This document shows positions 9,152 through 17,786 of a stretch of DNA of 64,000 nucleotides, piece by piece; position 1 is the first letter of the stretch, and each line of letters opens with the position of its first letter. Made by a program: the position numbers and the translations under genes. This DNA is from Mycolicibacterium austroafricanum (GTDB lineage: Bacteria > Actinomycetota > Actinomycetes > Mycobacteriales > Mycobacteriaceae). The stretch lies in the NCBI RefSeq assembly GCF_000612725.1, contig NZ_HG964459.1, forward strand, positions 19,852-83,851. The letters are read 5' to 3'. Below the pieces are notes generated by a model. It did not search any database. It was given only the letters and a program-made list of their open reading frames with translations, and was not told the origin of the DNA.

Positions 9152-9829
9152 GTGTTGATCACCGGATTCCCGGCCGGCATGTTGGCGTGCAACTGCTACG
9201 TGCTGGCCCCGCGGCAGGGCGCCGACGCCATCGTCGTCGACCCCGGTCAGCGGGCCATGGGGCCGCTGCGGCAGATCCTGGACGACAACCGGCTCACCCC
9301 GGCCGCGGTGCTGCTCACGCACGGGCACCTCGACCACATGTGGTCGGCGCAGAAGGTCGCCGACACCTACGGCTGCCCGACGTTCATCCATCCCGCCGAC
9401 CGACATATGCTCACCGATCCGATCAAGGGTTTCGGGCGGGGATTTCTCGGCGGCCTGGCGCGCTCCGCCGTCGGCGCCATGTTCCGCGAGCCCAGGCAGG
9501 TGCTCGAGCTCGACCGTGACGGCGACAAGATCGAGCTGGGCGGGATCGCCGTCGCCGTCGACCACACCCCGGGGCACACGCAAGGCTCGGTCGTCTTCCG
9601 TGTCGAGCAGGGAACCGAGCAGGTGGCCTTCACCGGTGACACGCTGTTCCGTTCGTCGGTGGGCCGCACCGACCTGCCCGGCGGCAGCGGCCGCGACCTG
9701 ATGGAATCCCTCGTGACAAAACTGTTGGTGCTCGACGACGACACCCTGGTATTACCGGGGCACGGCGAACGGAGCACCATCGGCATCGAACGCCACACCA
9801 ACCCATTCCTCGAAGGTCTGACCCCGTGA
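9152..9829 (+). CDS. Metallo-beta-lactamase-fold hydrolase (glyoxalase II-like, Rv2581c-like)
   Basis: 225 residues. Binuclear metal hydrolase fold with the signature THGHLDHMW (His57, His59, Asp61, His62), later HTPGHTQGSVVF, FTGDTLFRSSVGRTDLPGG and a C-terminal LPGHGERSTIG that supply the remaining metal ligands. Family members include hydroxyacylglutathione hydrolase-like enzymes; mycobacteria lack glutathione, so the true thioester substrate is unknown. The start is GTG 9152. The stop overlaps the hisS GTG start (GTGA), so the two are co-transcribed. Confidence 0.88.
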   Translation: MLITGFPAGMLACNCYVLAPRQGADAIVVDPGQRAMGPLRQILDDNRLTPAAVLLTHGHLDHMWSAQKVADTYGCPTFIHPADRHMLTDPIKGFGRGFLGGLARSAVGAMFREPRQVLELDRDGDKIELGGIAVAVDHTPGHTQGSVVFRVEQGTEQVAFTGDTLFRSSVGRTDLPGGSGRDLMESLVTKLLVLDDDTLVLPGHGERSTIGIERHTNPFLEGLTP

Positions 9830-11094
9830 CTGAGCTCTCCTCGTTCAAGGCGCCCAAAGGCGTCCCCGACTACCTGCCGCCCGCATCGGCAGAGTTCGTC
9901 GCCGTGCGCAACGGTCTGCTCGCTGCGGCCCGCCGCGCCGGCTACGGCGACATCGAGTTGCCGATCTTCGAGGACACCGCGCTGTTCGCGCGCGGGGTGG
10001 GGGAGTCCACCGACGTGGTCTCCAAGGAGATGTACACCTTCGCCGACCGCGGCGACCGGTCGGTGACGCTACGGCCGGAGGGCACCGCGGGCGTGATGCG
10101 CGCGGTCATCGAGCACGGCCTCGACCGCGGGCAGCTGCCGGTCAAGTTGTGCTATTCTGGGCCGTTCTTCCGCTACGAGCGACCGCAGGCCGGCCGGTAT
10201 CGGCAGCTGCAGCAGGTCGGGGTGGAGGCGATCGGCGTCGACGACCCCGCGCTCGACGCCGAGGTGATCGCGGTGGCCGACGCCGGGTTCCGCTCGCTCG
10301 GGCTGGACGGTTTCCGGTTGGAGATCACGTCGTTGGGCGACGACAGCTGCCGGCCGCAGTACCGGGAGCTTCTGCAGGAGTTCCTGTTCAAACTCGACCT
10401 CGACGAAGAGACCCGGCGCCGCGCCGAGATCAACCCGCTGCGGGTGCTCGACGACAAGCGTCCGCACATGAAGGAGATGACCGCCGACGCGCCGGTGATG
10501 CTCGACCACCTCTCGGATGCGGCCAAGCAGCATTTCGACACGGTGCTGGCGCACCTGGATGCGCTGTCGGTGCCGTATGTGATCAATCCGCGGATGGTGC
10601 GCGGCCTGGACTACTACACCAAGACGACGTTCGAGTTCGTGCACGACGGTCTGGGCGCCCAGTCCGGCATCGGCGGCGGCGGCCGCTACGACGGGCTGAT
10701 GCATCAGCTCGGCGGGCGGGACCTGTCCGGCATCGGGTTCGGGCTCGGTGTGGACCGCACGCTGCTGGCGTTGCGCGCCGAGGGCAAGTCCGCCGGGGAG
10801 ACCGCCCGAGTCGACGTGTACGCGGTGCCGCTCGGCGGCGACGCGAAGGTGCGGCTCGCCGTGCTTGCGGCGCAACTGCGGGCCGCCGGTGTCCGTGTCG
10901 ACGTGGCCTACGGCGACCGCAGCCTCAAGGGCGCGATGAAGGGCGCCGACCGTTCCGGCGCGTCGATCGCGCTGGTCGCCGGTGACCGTGACCTGGAGGC
11001 CGGCACCGTCGGGATGAAGAGCATGGCCACCGGCGAGCAGGTCGACGTCGCGGTGGAAAGCGTTGTCGCAGAGGTCCTTTCCCGCCTGAGCTGA
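9826..11094 (+). CDS. hisS: Histidyl-tRNA synthetase
   Basis: 422 residues. Charges tRNA-His; class II synthetase acting as a dimer. Motif 1 region FKAPKGVPDYLPP, motif 2 FFRYERPQAGRYRQLQQ, the histidine-specific blocks LDYYTKTTFEF and SGIGGGGRYDGLM, motif 3 GIGFGLGVDRTLLAL, and a C-terminal anticodon-binding domain (VDVYAVPLGGDAKVRLAVLA onward). Starts at GTG 9826 inside the upstream stop codon. The order MBL hydrolase-hisS is as in M. tuberculosis. Confidence 0.97.
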   Translation: MTELSSFKAPKGVPDYLPPASAEFVAVRNGLLAAARRAGYGDIELPIFEDTALFARGVGESTDVVSKEMYTFADRGDRSVTLRPEGTAGVMRAVIEHGLDRGQLPVKLCYSGPFFRYERPQAGRYRQLQQVGVEAIGVDDPALDAEVIAVADAGFRSLGLDGFRLEITSLGDDSCRPQYRELLQEFLFKLDLDEETRRRAEINPLRVLDDKRPHMKEMTADAPVMLDHLSDAAKQHFDTVLAHLDALSVPYVINPRMVRGLDYYTKTTFEFVHDGLGAQSGIGGGGRYDGLMHQLGGRDLSGIGFGLGVDRTLLALRAEGKSAGETARVDVYAVPLGGDAKVRLAVLAAQLRAAGVRVDVAYGDRSLKGAMKGADRSGASIALVAGDRDLEAGTVGMKSMATGEQVDVAVESVVAEVLSRLS

Positions 11095-11474
11095 TCAGCG
11101 CCGCCGGCGCCGCGAGCTCGTCAGAAACGAGGCGAGAGTGTAGCTGGCACGTGGAAAGTCATCTGGTACGCAGTGTCACCTTTTCGGATGACGCACCGAC
11201 TGTCCGAGGTCTGCCTGCGAGGTCGGAAGGACTGCTGAGCGCACGCCTAGCAAGTTGAGCGCGAATCTGTTGGCGAATAAATTGCCGTATGTGTTAATTT
11301 AGCTAGCGATGCACGCGCTGCCCCTGGGGGGCGGCGCGAGTCGCGTCCGATGGCATGACGCTTTGGAGATTCGGCTGTTCGACTTCGGGCTTTGGTGTCC
11401 AGCCCGCTTTGCTGCGGTGTCTGGGACGAGCACGGAGTCGACTCGGCCGGCTGTGATTGAGCAAAGGAGCTGCG
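11095..11474 (+). other. 380-base gene-free stretch: hisS end to secreted-protein start
   Basis: No coding region is convincing here. The left part is GC-rich with no clear terminator. Around 11255-11300 the DNA turns AT-rich and holds the best promoter candidate. A transcript from there would have a leader of about 185 bases before the TTG start at 11475. It contains a small hairpin (CGGGCT at 11386-11391 with AGCCCG at 11401-11406). I could not match the leader to a known riboswitch by eye. Confidence 0.5.
11255..11283 (+). promoter_or_regulatory. Candidate SigA-type promoter for the secreted Ig-like protein
   Basis: -35 TTGAGC (11255-11260), 17-base spacer, -10 TAAATT (11278-11283, fits TANNNT). 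It lies in the only AT-rich part of the intergenic region. An alternative pair is TTGGCG at 11270 with TTAATT at 11294. Pattern-based only. Confidence 0.4.
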
Positions 11475-14400
11475 TTGGCCGCCGCCAGCCCACGGAAGCC
11501 GCGACGGACGTCGGGCCGCCACCGTAAGCCCTCGACGCGTACCCCTTGGCTCGGCGTTGGTGCCGTCGGCTTCGGGTTGGCCGCGGCGCTCATCAGCGGT
11601 CAGGGTGTGGCCTCGGCGGCGCCGGGCGACGCGTCGAACTCCCAGGACAGCAGTGCGGGGACCGGCGATACCGGCGATGGCGGCAACACCGTTGAACCCG
11701 GCGCGGGCACGGTGACTTCCGTCGAGGACGAGGGCAGCGACCCCGACGAGGCGCCCGCGGATGACACCCAGGACGACACCGAGGACGTCGACGATGCCGT
11801 CGACCCTGATGGTGATGACCCGACGAACGACGACCCGGCGAACGACGGTGCCGAACCCGTCGACGACGAGTCGGAGCCTGAACCAACCGAAGAGCCCGAC
11901 GAGGACACGTCGCCGGACACGCCCGCCGACGATCAGGAACCCGCGGAGCCGTCTCAAGATCCGGCTACGCCCGCGCCGTCGACCGAGTCGAGTGCGCCCG
12001 AGCCCGAAGCGACCGAATCGTCCGCCCTCCCGGAGTCGGGGTCGGCGGATACGGCCGAGGACAGCGCCGATCCGGTCACCACCGAATCGCCAAGCAGCAC
12101 CGGCGCGGACGCTTCGGATGACGGGAATGCCACAGCAGAGTCCGCGGTCGAAGTCGACCCGGCACAGACGGCCGTCATCGCCATGGTCAAAGAGTTGCTG
12201 AAGGCGATCGGCATAACCCAGACCGGCGGTGACGGTTCCTCACCGCTGACCTCGATCGACGAGTTGATCCAAGGGTTGTGGCTCGCCGGCCGTCAGGATC
12301 AACAAGCACGAGCCACCCAGCGCAAGGCGGTCGCCGCGCTGGTCGAACTGGTCAGTGAAAACTCGCTCGCCCAGCTCGGCACGTCGATCGGGTGGATCCC
12401 GGTCGTGGGAACGGCGGTATACGGCGTCAGTTTCCTGGGCAACCTCGTTGCGTTGGGTGTTGCAGTGCTGCAGGGGGACGGCGCCGAGGTTGCCGACGAA
12501 CTCCGGGATCTCGGACGCGATCTCATCGGCATGGTCCCGGTCGTCGGCGCTCCCGTCGCCGGGACGCTGTACGCCGATGATGCGTTTCCCAGTGCGACCG
12601 CGCGCATGTCGACCCTCGCCGCGGCGGAACCGGCCCTGGCCGCGGTGGAACCGGCCCTGGCTGCGGCGGCGGCGGCCCCGGTGGGGTCGCAGCAGCACTT
12701 CTTGAGCGTGTTGCAGCGGGCGGTGAGCCGACTCGTTGGCTGGCCCGGCACGCCGCGCAACTTCGTCGACGTGACCAATTACCAAACCGACCAGACGCTC
12801 GACCTCGCCAACAACCAACTCGACGGCCTCTATGCGAACGCGCCGGTGGGCAGTCAGGCGCGGTGGCTTCCGGATATGGTCAGCATCGTCAGTCTCTTCT
12901 TCATCCCGTCGGTTTCGGGCGCCACCTTCACCGACAAGCTCAATGCGATGGGCGACTTCCTGAACCGGGTGATTCCGCCGTTCACCATCGCCGACGGTGC
13001 GGGCACTTTCGACATCATTTCGCCGTACAAGATCATGGGTGCCGCCGTGGTGGGGACGGCGACGGTTCTGAAAGACATGCTCAACGGCATCTACGATCCG
13101 GTCCAGATCGAGATCGACGTCATCAAGGCGACCACCGGGGCCACCGTCACCGCGTCGGACCTCAATGATCAAAACGCGCTGATGACCAAGGTTGCACTCG
13201 CTCAGCTCGGAAGCGACCCCGGCGCGTTCGGCGACCCGGAACGGGCCTGGGACGTCACGCTTCCCACGTGGACTGAGGCCCAGGTGAATCCGTACACGCT
13301 GACGGTCTACGTGGCGCTGGTCGGGATATACAAGCGGTTCCAGGAGATGGCTGCGCTGACGACTTTCACCACCTGGACGACGTACGACAGCTGGCACTAC
13401 ACCAACGGTTTGGGTATGTACGCGGCCGGAACGTTCCATGCGGTCGATCCAGACGGCGGCACGATCGAATTCCGTGCCGACGGCACGCTCGGCAAGACGT
13501 ATACCACCGAGGGCAATGCGTTGGTGACCATCAACACCGTCGGAGGCGGTTTCACCTACACCCCGCCGGCAATATGGGACCCCAAGTTCCAGAACGCGGC
13601 GTTTTTCCACCGCTCCACCGCGGAGGACCCGGAAGAGAGGTTCGACTGGGTCACCGTGGAGGCGTACTCCGCCGACGGCGTCCCCATCAACATCCGGGTG
13701 GGAATCGAGATCATCGACGGGACGAACGCCGCCCCGACCTACAGCGGTATCACGGGCCAGAACACCGACGCGTTGGGCGTGCTGAAGGGCAGGATCACCG
13801 GCAACGACGCCGACGGTGACACGTTGAAGTATTACCTGGTCGAGTCTTCGGTCAACGGTATGAGCGGCAACTCCGCCTACACCAAGAACGGCTCCGGTAA
13901 CGGAGGCATCGTCACCCTCAGCGAGAACGGTGATTTCACCTACGTGTCGAATGGGACGGCCGGCGCCACGCAGAGCTTCCAGGTACGGATCAACGACGGC
14001 CACCACGGCAATACGATCGTCACGGTCACCGTGACCAACACCACCAGCATCACCCCGGCGAACGTCAACACCTCGACGCAGAACGTCGTCACCGGGACGG
14101 TGCCGAACTCGACCAACAAACCTGGGGCGTTCGTCAGCTACACGCTGGGTAGCTCCCCGACGAAGGGCAGCGTCACGTCCTTCGACCCGACCACCGGCGC
14201 CTTTACGTATGTGCGCGACTCGGGGCTGGGTCACGGCACGACGCCCGACGACTTCGTCACGGTGATTGCCACCGATGCCGACGGCCGCCAGGTCACCCTG
14301 CGGATGGCCGTCGCGCCGACGGTGTCGAACGCCGGTCCGACGGTGGTCTTGACCACGCAGCCGACGGTCGGCACGCTGTCGGGAACTACGCAGACCAGCA

Positions 14401-15041
14401 CCGGAAAGCTGACCTACTCCGATCCGGACGGCGACGCTCCGGTGTGGACGACCGCCACCTCGTCGCGGGGTGCCACCATCACCTTCGCCGCCGACGGCAC
14501 GTTCACGTACACGAGCAACCTCACTGTGGCGCAGCGTCACGCGGTGGCCAGGATCGGGGCCGCGGGGAGCACCTACAACGGTGTCGCGCTCGCGGCGTGG
14601 GAGGATGCCTTCACCGCGACCGTCTCAGACGGATTCGGCGGCACGGCGCAGGTCACGGTGAAGGTGCCGATCTACGCGATCAACGCCAATCCCACGATCG
14701 GCACCAACAGCCCGGCGTGTGGCTTCGGCACCTGTACTGTGACGGCGACGACGACGGACCCGGACGGCGACGACCTGAGCGGTAGCTTGAACACCTCGAA
14801 CAACGGCAACGGCGACCCTTGGTACACGCTTGCACGGGGATCGGTCACCATCAACGCGGGTAATCAGCACACATTCAGCTGGACGGGCAACAGCAACGGT
14901 CTCGGTACCCAGCAAACTGGTATCCAGATCTACACCGTCTACGACGGCCACTACCGGGTCACGAACGGCGTGGTGGACACCAGCTACTTCGCGCGTGCGT
15001 GGGTCCAGTGGAACAACACAACCAGGACTTTCGGGAACTAG
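11475..15041 (+). CDS. Large secreted protein with acidic stalk and cadherin/VCBS-type Ig-like repeats
   Basis: 1188 residues. TTG 11475 is chosen because AAAGGAG sits 5 bases upstream. It begins with a basic region and a signal peptide (TPWLGVGAVGFGLAAALISG, cleavage after ASA-AP). Residues ~50-235 are an acidic, Pro/Thr/Ser/Asp/Glu-rich low-complexity stalk. Then comes a helical region with hydrophobic segments (LGTSIGWIPVVGTAVYGVSF; a tandem EPALAAVEPALAA) and, from about residue 650, repeated beta domains with DPDG/DADGD calcium-binding-like motifs and GxFTYxP strands (GTFHAVDPDGG, ITGNDADGDTLKYY, LTYSDPDGDAP, TTDPDGDDLSG). This architecture fits a surface-exposed or secreted adhesin-like protein. 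I know of no assigned function. Monocistronic and convergent with urtE. Confidence 0.8.
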   Translation: MAAASPRKPRRTSGRHRKPSTRTPWLGVGAVGFGLAAALISGQGVASAAPGDASNSQDSSAGTGDTGDGGNTVEPGAGTVTSVEDEGSDPDEAPADDTQDDTEDVDDAVDPDGDDPTNDDPANDGAEPVDDESEPEPTEEPDEDTSPDTPADDQEPAEPSQDPATPAPSTESSAPEPEATESSALPESGSADTAEDSADPVTTESPSSTGADASDDGNATAESAVEVDPAQTAVIAMVKELLKAIGITQTGGDGSSPLTSIDELIQGLWLAGRQDQQARATQRKAVAALVELVSENSLAQLGTSIGWIPVVGTAVYGVSFLGNLVALGVAVLQGDGAEVADELRDLGRDLIGMVPVVGAPVAGTLYADDAFPSATARMSTLAAAEPALAAVEPALAAAAAAPVGSQQHFLSVLQRAVSRLVGWPGTPRNFVDVTNYQTDQTLDLANNQLDGLYANAPVGSQARWLPDMVSIVSLFFIPSVSGATFTDKLNAMGDFLNRVIPPFTIADGAGTFDIISPYKIMGAAVVGTATVLKDMLNGIYDPVQIEIDVIKATTGATVTASDLNDQNALMTKVALAQLGSDPGAFGDPERAWDVTLPTWTEAQVNPYTLTVYVALVGIYKRFQEMAALTTFTTWTTYDSWHYTNGLGMYAAGTFHAVDPDGGTIEFRADGTLGKTYTTEGNALVTINTVGGGFTYTPPAIWDPKFQNAAFFHRSTAEDPEERFDWVTVEAYSADGVPINIRVGIEIIDGTNAAPTYSGITGQNTDALGVLKGRITGNDADGDTLKYYLVESSVNGMSGNSAYTKNGSGNGGIVTLSENGDFTYVSNGTAGATQSFQVRINDGHHGNTIVTVTVTNTTSITPANVNTSTQNVVTGTVPNSTNKPGAFVSYTLGSSPTKGSVTSFDPTTGAFTYVRDSGLGHGTTPDDFVTVIATDADGRQVTLRMAVAPTVSNAGPTVVLTTQPTVGTLSGTTQTSTGKLTYSDPDGDAPVWTTATSSRGATITFAADGTFTYTSNLTVAQRHAVARIGAAGSTYNGVALAAWEDAFTATVSDGFGGTAQVTVKVPIYAINANPTIGTNSPACGFGTCTVTATTTDPDGDDLSGSLNTSNNGNGDPWYTLARGSVTINAGNQHTFSWTGNSNGLGTQQTGIQIYTVYDGHYRVTNGVVDTSYFARAWVQWNNTTRTFGN

Positions 15042-15082
15042 CTTGCGCAACGGCTGCTCGCCGAGACGTGTCGAATCCCGCT

Positions 15083-15142
15083 GCGAGCGTGCGCATTCGC
15101 CGAGAAAGTGATGGCGTGTTGCCCGCAGACACGCACGCTCGC
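15083..15142. terminator. Hairpin between convergent genes, possible bidirectional terminator
   Basis: GCGAGCGTGCG (15083-15093) pairs perfectly with CGCACGCTCGC (15132-15142), an 11-bp stem with a 38-base loop. It lies between the stops of the Ig-like gene and urtE. There is no T-tract, as is usual for mycobacterial terminators. The arm sequence resembles short repeats I associate with mycobacterial intergenic regions. Confidence 0.5.
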
Positions 15143-15151
15143 GGGGTAGGG

Positions 15152-15844
15152 CTAAATCGCCATCGCGGCGCGGACGTCGGCCTCCGACGCCGAGCCGCCT
15201 GTGCCGCTGGAGGTCACCCGGCCGGCCTCCAGGATGTAGTAGCACTGCGACGCTTCCAGCGCGAAGCCGATGTGCTGCTCGACGAGCAGCACGCCGAGGT
15301 CGCCGCGAGCGGTCAGCGCGGTGATGGCCTCTTCGATCTCGTGCACCACCGACGGCTGGATGCCCTCGGTCGGCTCGTCGAGGATCAGGCATTTCGGGGT
15401 GGTGATCAGCGCGCGGGCGATGGCCAGCTGCTGCCGCTGACCACCCGAGAGCAGCCCTGCTCGTCTGCCCAGCAGCTCCTTGAGCGCCGGGAACAGGTCG
15501 AGTTGCTCGTCGATCAGCGCCTTGCCGTTCTTGCGGCCGTCGGCCACGACCTGCAGGTTCTCGGCGGTCGTCAGCTGGCCGAACGACTGCTGGCCCTGTG
15601 GCACATACGCCAGACCGCGGGCCACCCGCGCGCTGGGCCGCAGCTTGGTGATGTCGTCGCCGTCGAACAGCACCTTGCCCGACGTGCATTTGAGCAGTCC
15701 GACCGCGGCCCGCAGCAGCGTGGTCTTGCCGGCACCGTTGTGGCCCATCACCGCCGCGACACCGTCGGTGGGGACCTCGATGCTGACGCCGTGAATGACC
15801 TCGCTGCGGCCGTAGCCGGTGCGGACGTCGACCAATTGCAGCAT
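15152..15844 (-). CDS. urtE: Urea ABC transporter ATP-binding subunit UrtE
   Basis: 230 residues. LivF-type ATPase of a branched-chain-amino-acid/urea-family importer. Walker A GHNGAGKTTLL, signature LSGGQRQQLAIARAL, Walker B KCLILDEPTEGIQPS, H-loop LVEQHIGFAL. UrtE is distinguished from LivF by context: it is the last gene of a complete urtABCDE set. ATG 15844 overlaps the urtD stop (ATGA). Confidence 0.93.
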   Translation of the reverse strand: MLQLVDVRTGYGRSEVIHGVSIEVPTDGVAAVMGHNGAGKTTLLRAAVGLLKCTSGKVLFDGDDITKLRPSARVARGLAYVPQGQQSFGQLTTAENLQVVADGRKNGKALIDEQLDLFPALKELLGRRAGLLSGGQRQQLAIARALITTPKCLILDEPTEGIQPSVVHEIEEAITALTARGDLGVLLVEQHIGFALEASQCYYILEAGRVTSSGTGGSASEADVRAAMAI

Positions 15845-16677
15845 CAGGAGTTCTCCTCGACGAGTTCGATGCCGTCGGCGCCGGCGGCGGCGGTGCCCAG
15901 ATAGACCTCCTGCACCTTCGGGTTGGCCTGCACCTCGGTGACCGAGCCCTCCGCGATCACCTGCCCGCGGGCGAGCACGGTCACCGACGTCGCGAACGCC
16001 CGCATGAAGTCCATGTCGTGCTCGACGACGACGACGGTGCGTTCGGCACCGATGCGCCGCAACAGGTTTCCGGTCTCCTCACGTTCCTCGGCGCTCATGC
16101 CCGCCACCGGTTCGTCGAGCAGCAGCACGTCGGCGTTCTGCACCAGCAGCATGCCGATCTCCAGCCACTGCTTCTGTCCGTGGGCGAGTACCCCGGCGGG
16201 CTTGTCGGCCAGATGCGTCAACCCGATCGTGTGCAGCGCCTGTTCGATCGCCGGGAGCACGCCGTTGCGCCGCCGCAGCAGCGTCCACACCGACCGGCCG
16301 GCGCCGGCGGCGATGTCGAGGTTCTGCAGCACGGTGAGCTGCTCGAACACGCTGGCGGTCTGGAACGTTCGGCCCACCCCGCGGCGGGCGATCTGGTGCA
16401 CCTTCTTGCCGAGCAGCTCGACACCGGACTTGTTCACCGATCCGGTGGCGGGGACGAGACCGGTGATCGCGTCGATGACGGTCGTCTTGCCCGCGCCGTT
16501 CGGCCCGATCAGGAATCGCAGGTCGCCCTGGAACAGCGTGAGGTCGACGTCGCTGACGGCCTTGAAGCCGTCGAAATCGACCGTCAGGCCCCGCACTTCG
16601 AGATACTGGGTGCCCATTCCGGCGTTGCCGCCTTCGACGGGTTCCTTGCCCGCGGTGCTCGCTTCGACCTCGGTCAT
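15844..16677 (-). CDS. urtD: Urea ABC transporter ATP-binding subunit UrtD
   Basis: 277 residues. LivG-type ATPase that pairs with UrtE. An N-terminal extension of about 30 residues precedes the ABC domain: Walker A GPNGAGKTTVIDAITGL, the LivG-type insert FQTASVFEQLTVLQNLDIA, signature region LAHGQKQWLEIGMLL, Walker B VLLLDEPVAGMS, H-loop VVEHDMDFM. LAHGQKQ in place of LSGGQ is usual for UrtD. The start at ATG 16677 overlaps the urtC stop; longer in-frame readings run through urtC and are rejected. Confidence 0.93.
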   Translation of the reverse strand: MTEVEASTAGKEPVEGGNAGMGTQYLEVRGLTVDFDGFKAVSDVDLTLFQGDLRFLIGPNGAGKTTVIDAITGLVPATGSVNKSGVELLGKKVHQIARRGVGRTFQTASVFEQLTVLQNLDIAAGAGRSVWTLLRRRNGVLPAIEQALHTIGLTHLADKPAGVLAHGQKQWLEIGMLLVQNADVLLLDEPVAGMSAEEREETGNLLRRIGAERTVVVVEHDMDFMRAFATSVTVLARGQVIAEGSVTEVQANPKVQEVYLGTAAAGADGIELVEENS

Positions 16678-17786
16678 GAGCCGGCCCCCACCTTCTCCGT
16701 GTCGGGATCGGTGTCGGGGGCCTTCTCCGGCGGCGGTTCGGTCCCGGCCTTGCGGCGCCGTTTGAGCAGCACCCCGAGACCGGCCAGGCCGGCCGGGAAG
16801 AACCCGACGACGACGATGAACAACAGGCCCTGGGCGTAGGTCCACTCCGACGGGAAGCGTTCGGAGAACAGGGTTTGCGCCCAGGCCACCCCGATGGCGC
16901 CCAGTACGGGCCCCAGCAGCGTGGTGCGTCCGCCGATCGCGACGCCGATGAGGAACGCGATGGAGGGCAGGATGCCGACCTGAGACGGCGCGATGAACCC
17001 GACGATCGGGGCGAACAGCGCGCCGGCGATGCTGGCGAACAACGCCGCCACCGCGTAGGCCACCACCTTGATGTTGGCCGGGTCGTAGCCCAGGAAACGC
17101 ACCCGCTCCTCACCGTCGCGGACGGCGACCAGCAGCTCGCCGTACCGGCTCTGCATGAGCTGGCGCACCACGGCGACGACGACCAGCAGCACCACCGCGG
17201 CGATGAAGTAGAGCATCCGCCGGTTCACCGGGTCGTTGAGCGCGAACCCGAAGAACGTGCGGAACCTGTTGAGCCCGTTGGACCCGCCGAGGCTGGTCTG
17301 GCCGACCAGCAGGATGGCCAGCGCCGCGGCCAGCGCCTGCGACAGGATCGCGAAGTAGGCGCCTTTGACCTTGCGCTTGAACACGCCGAGCCCGAGCGCG
17401 GCGGCGATGCCGGTGGGAACCACGACGATGGCGATCAGCGTCACCAGCGGTGAGGCGAAAGGCGCCCAGTATCCCGGCAATTCGCGTATGCCCTGGATCT
17501 GCATGAAGTCGGGCACCTCGTCGCCGCGCAGCTGCGCGTCGGTGATCTTGAGGTGCATCGCCATCATGTAGCCGCCGAGCCCGAAGAACACGCCCTGGCC
17601 CAGCACCAGCATGCCGCCCCGGCCCCAGGCCAGGCCGATACCGACGGCGACGATCGCAAAGCACAGGAACTTGCCCAGCAGGCTGAGCCGGAAATCGGAC
17701 AGCACCGCCGGCGCCACCACGAACAACACCAGCGCGGCCGCACCGAACCCGGCCCAGGTCTGCCAGCGGCCGAGGAGGGTCCTCAT
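16674..17786 (-). CDS. urtC: Urea ABC transporter permease UrtC
   Basis: 370 residues. LivM-type membrane permease with about ten hydrophobic helices, including GIGLAWGRGGMLVLGQGVFF and the LivM loop GGSNGLNRF. The C-terminal tail is a charged Pro/Glu/Asp-rich segment (PPPEKAPDTDPDTEK). ATG 17786 overlaps the urtB stop by 4 bases (ATGA) and the stop overlaps urtD, so translation is coupled along the operon. Confidence 0.93.
   Translation of the reverse strand: MRTLLGRWQTWAGFGAAALVLFVVAPAVLSDFRLSLLGKFLCFAIVAVGIGLAWGRGGMLVLGQGVFFGLGGYMMAMHLKITDAQLRGDEVPDFMQIQGIRELPGYWAPFASPLVTLIAIVVVPTGIAAALGLGVFKRKVKGAYFAILSQALAAALAILLVGQTSLGGSNGLNRFRTFFGFALNDPVNRRMLYFIAAVVLLVVVAVVRQLMQSRYGELLVAVRDGEERVRFLGYDPANIKVVAYAVAALFASIAGALFAPIVGFIAPSQVGILPSIAFLIGVAIGGRTTLLGPVLGAIGVAWAQTLFSERFPSEWTYAQGLLFIVVVGFFPAGLAGLGVLLKRRRKAGTEPPPEKAPDTDPDTEKVGAGS

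Noticed and set aside
11247..11957. Minus-strand 236-codon frame in the leader and acidic-stalk region
   Set aside because: Biased composition mirrors the Asp/Glu-rich coding strand; no start signal or domain.
12240..14540. 766-codon open frame on the minus strand inside the secreted Ig-like gene
   Set aside because: It arises from high GC3 codon bias opposite a real gene; the translation is Arg/Gly/Val/His-rich with no domain, and there is no ribosome-binding site.
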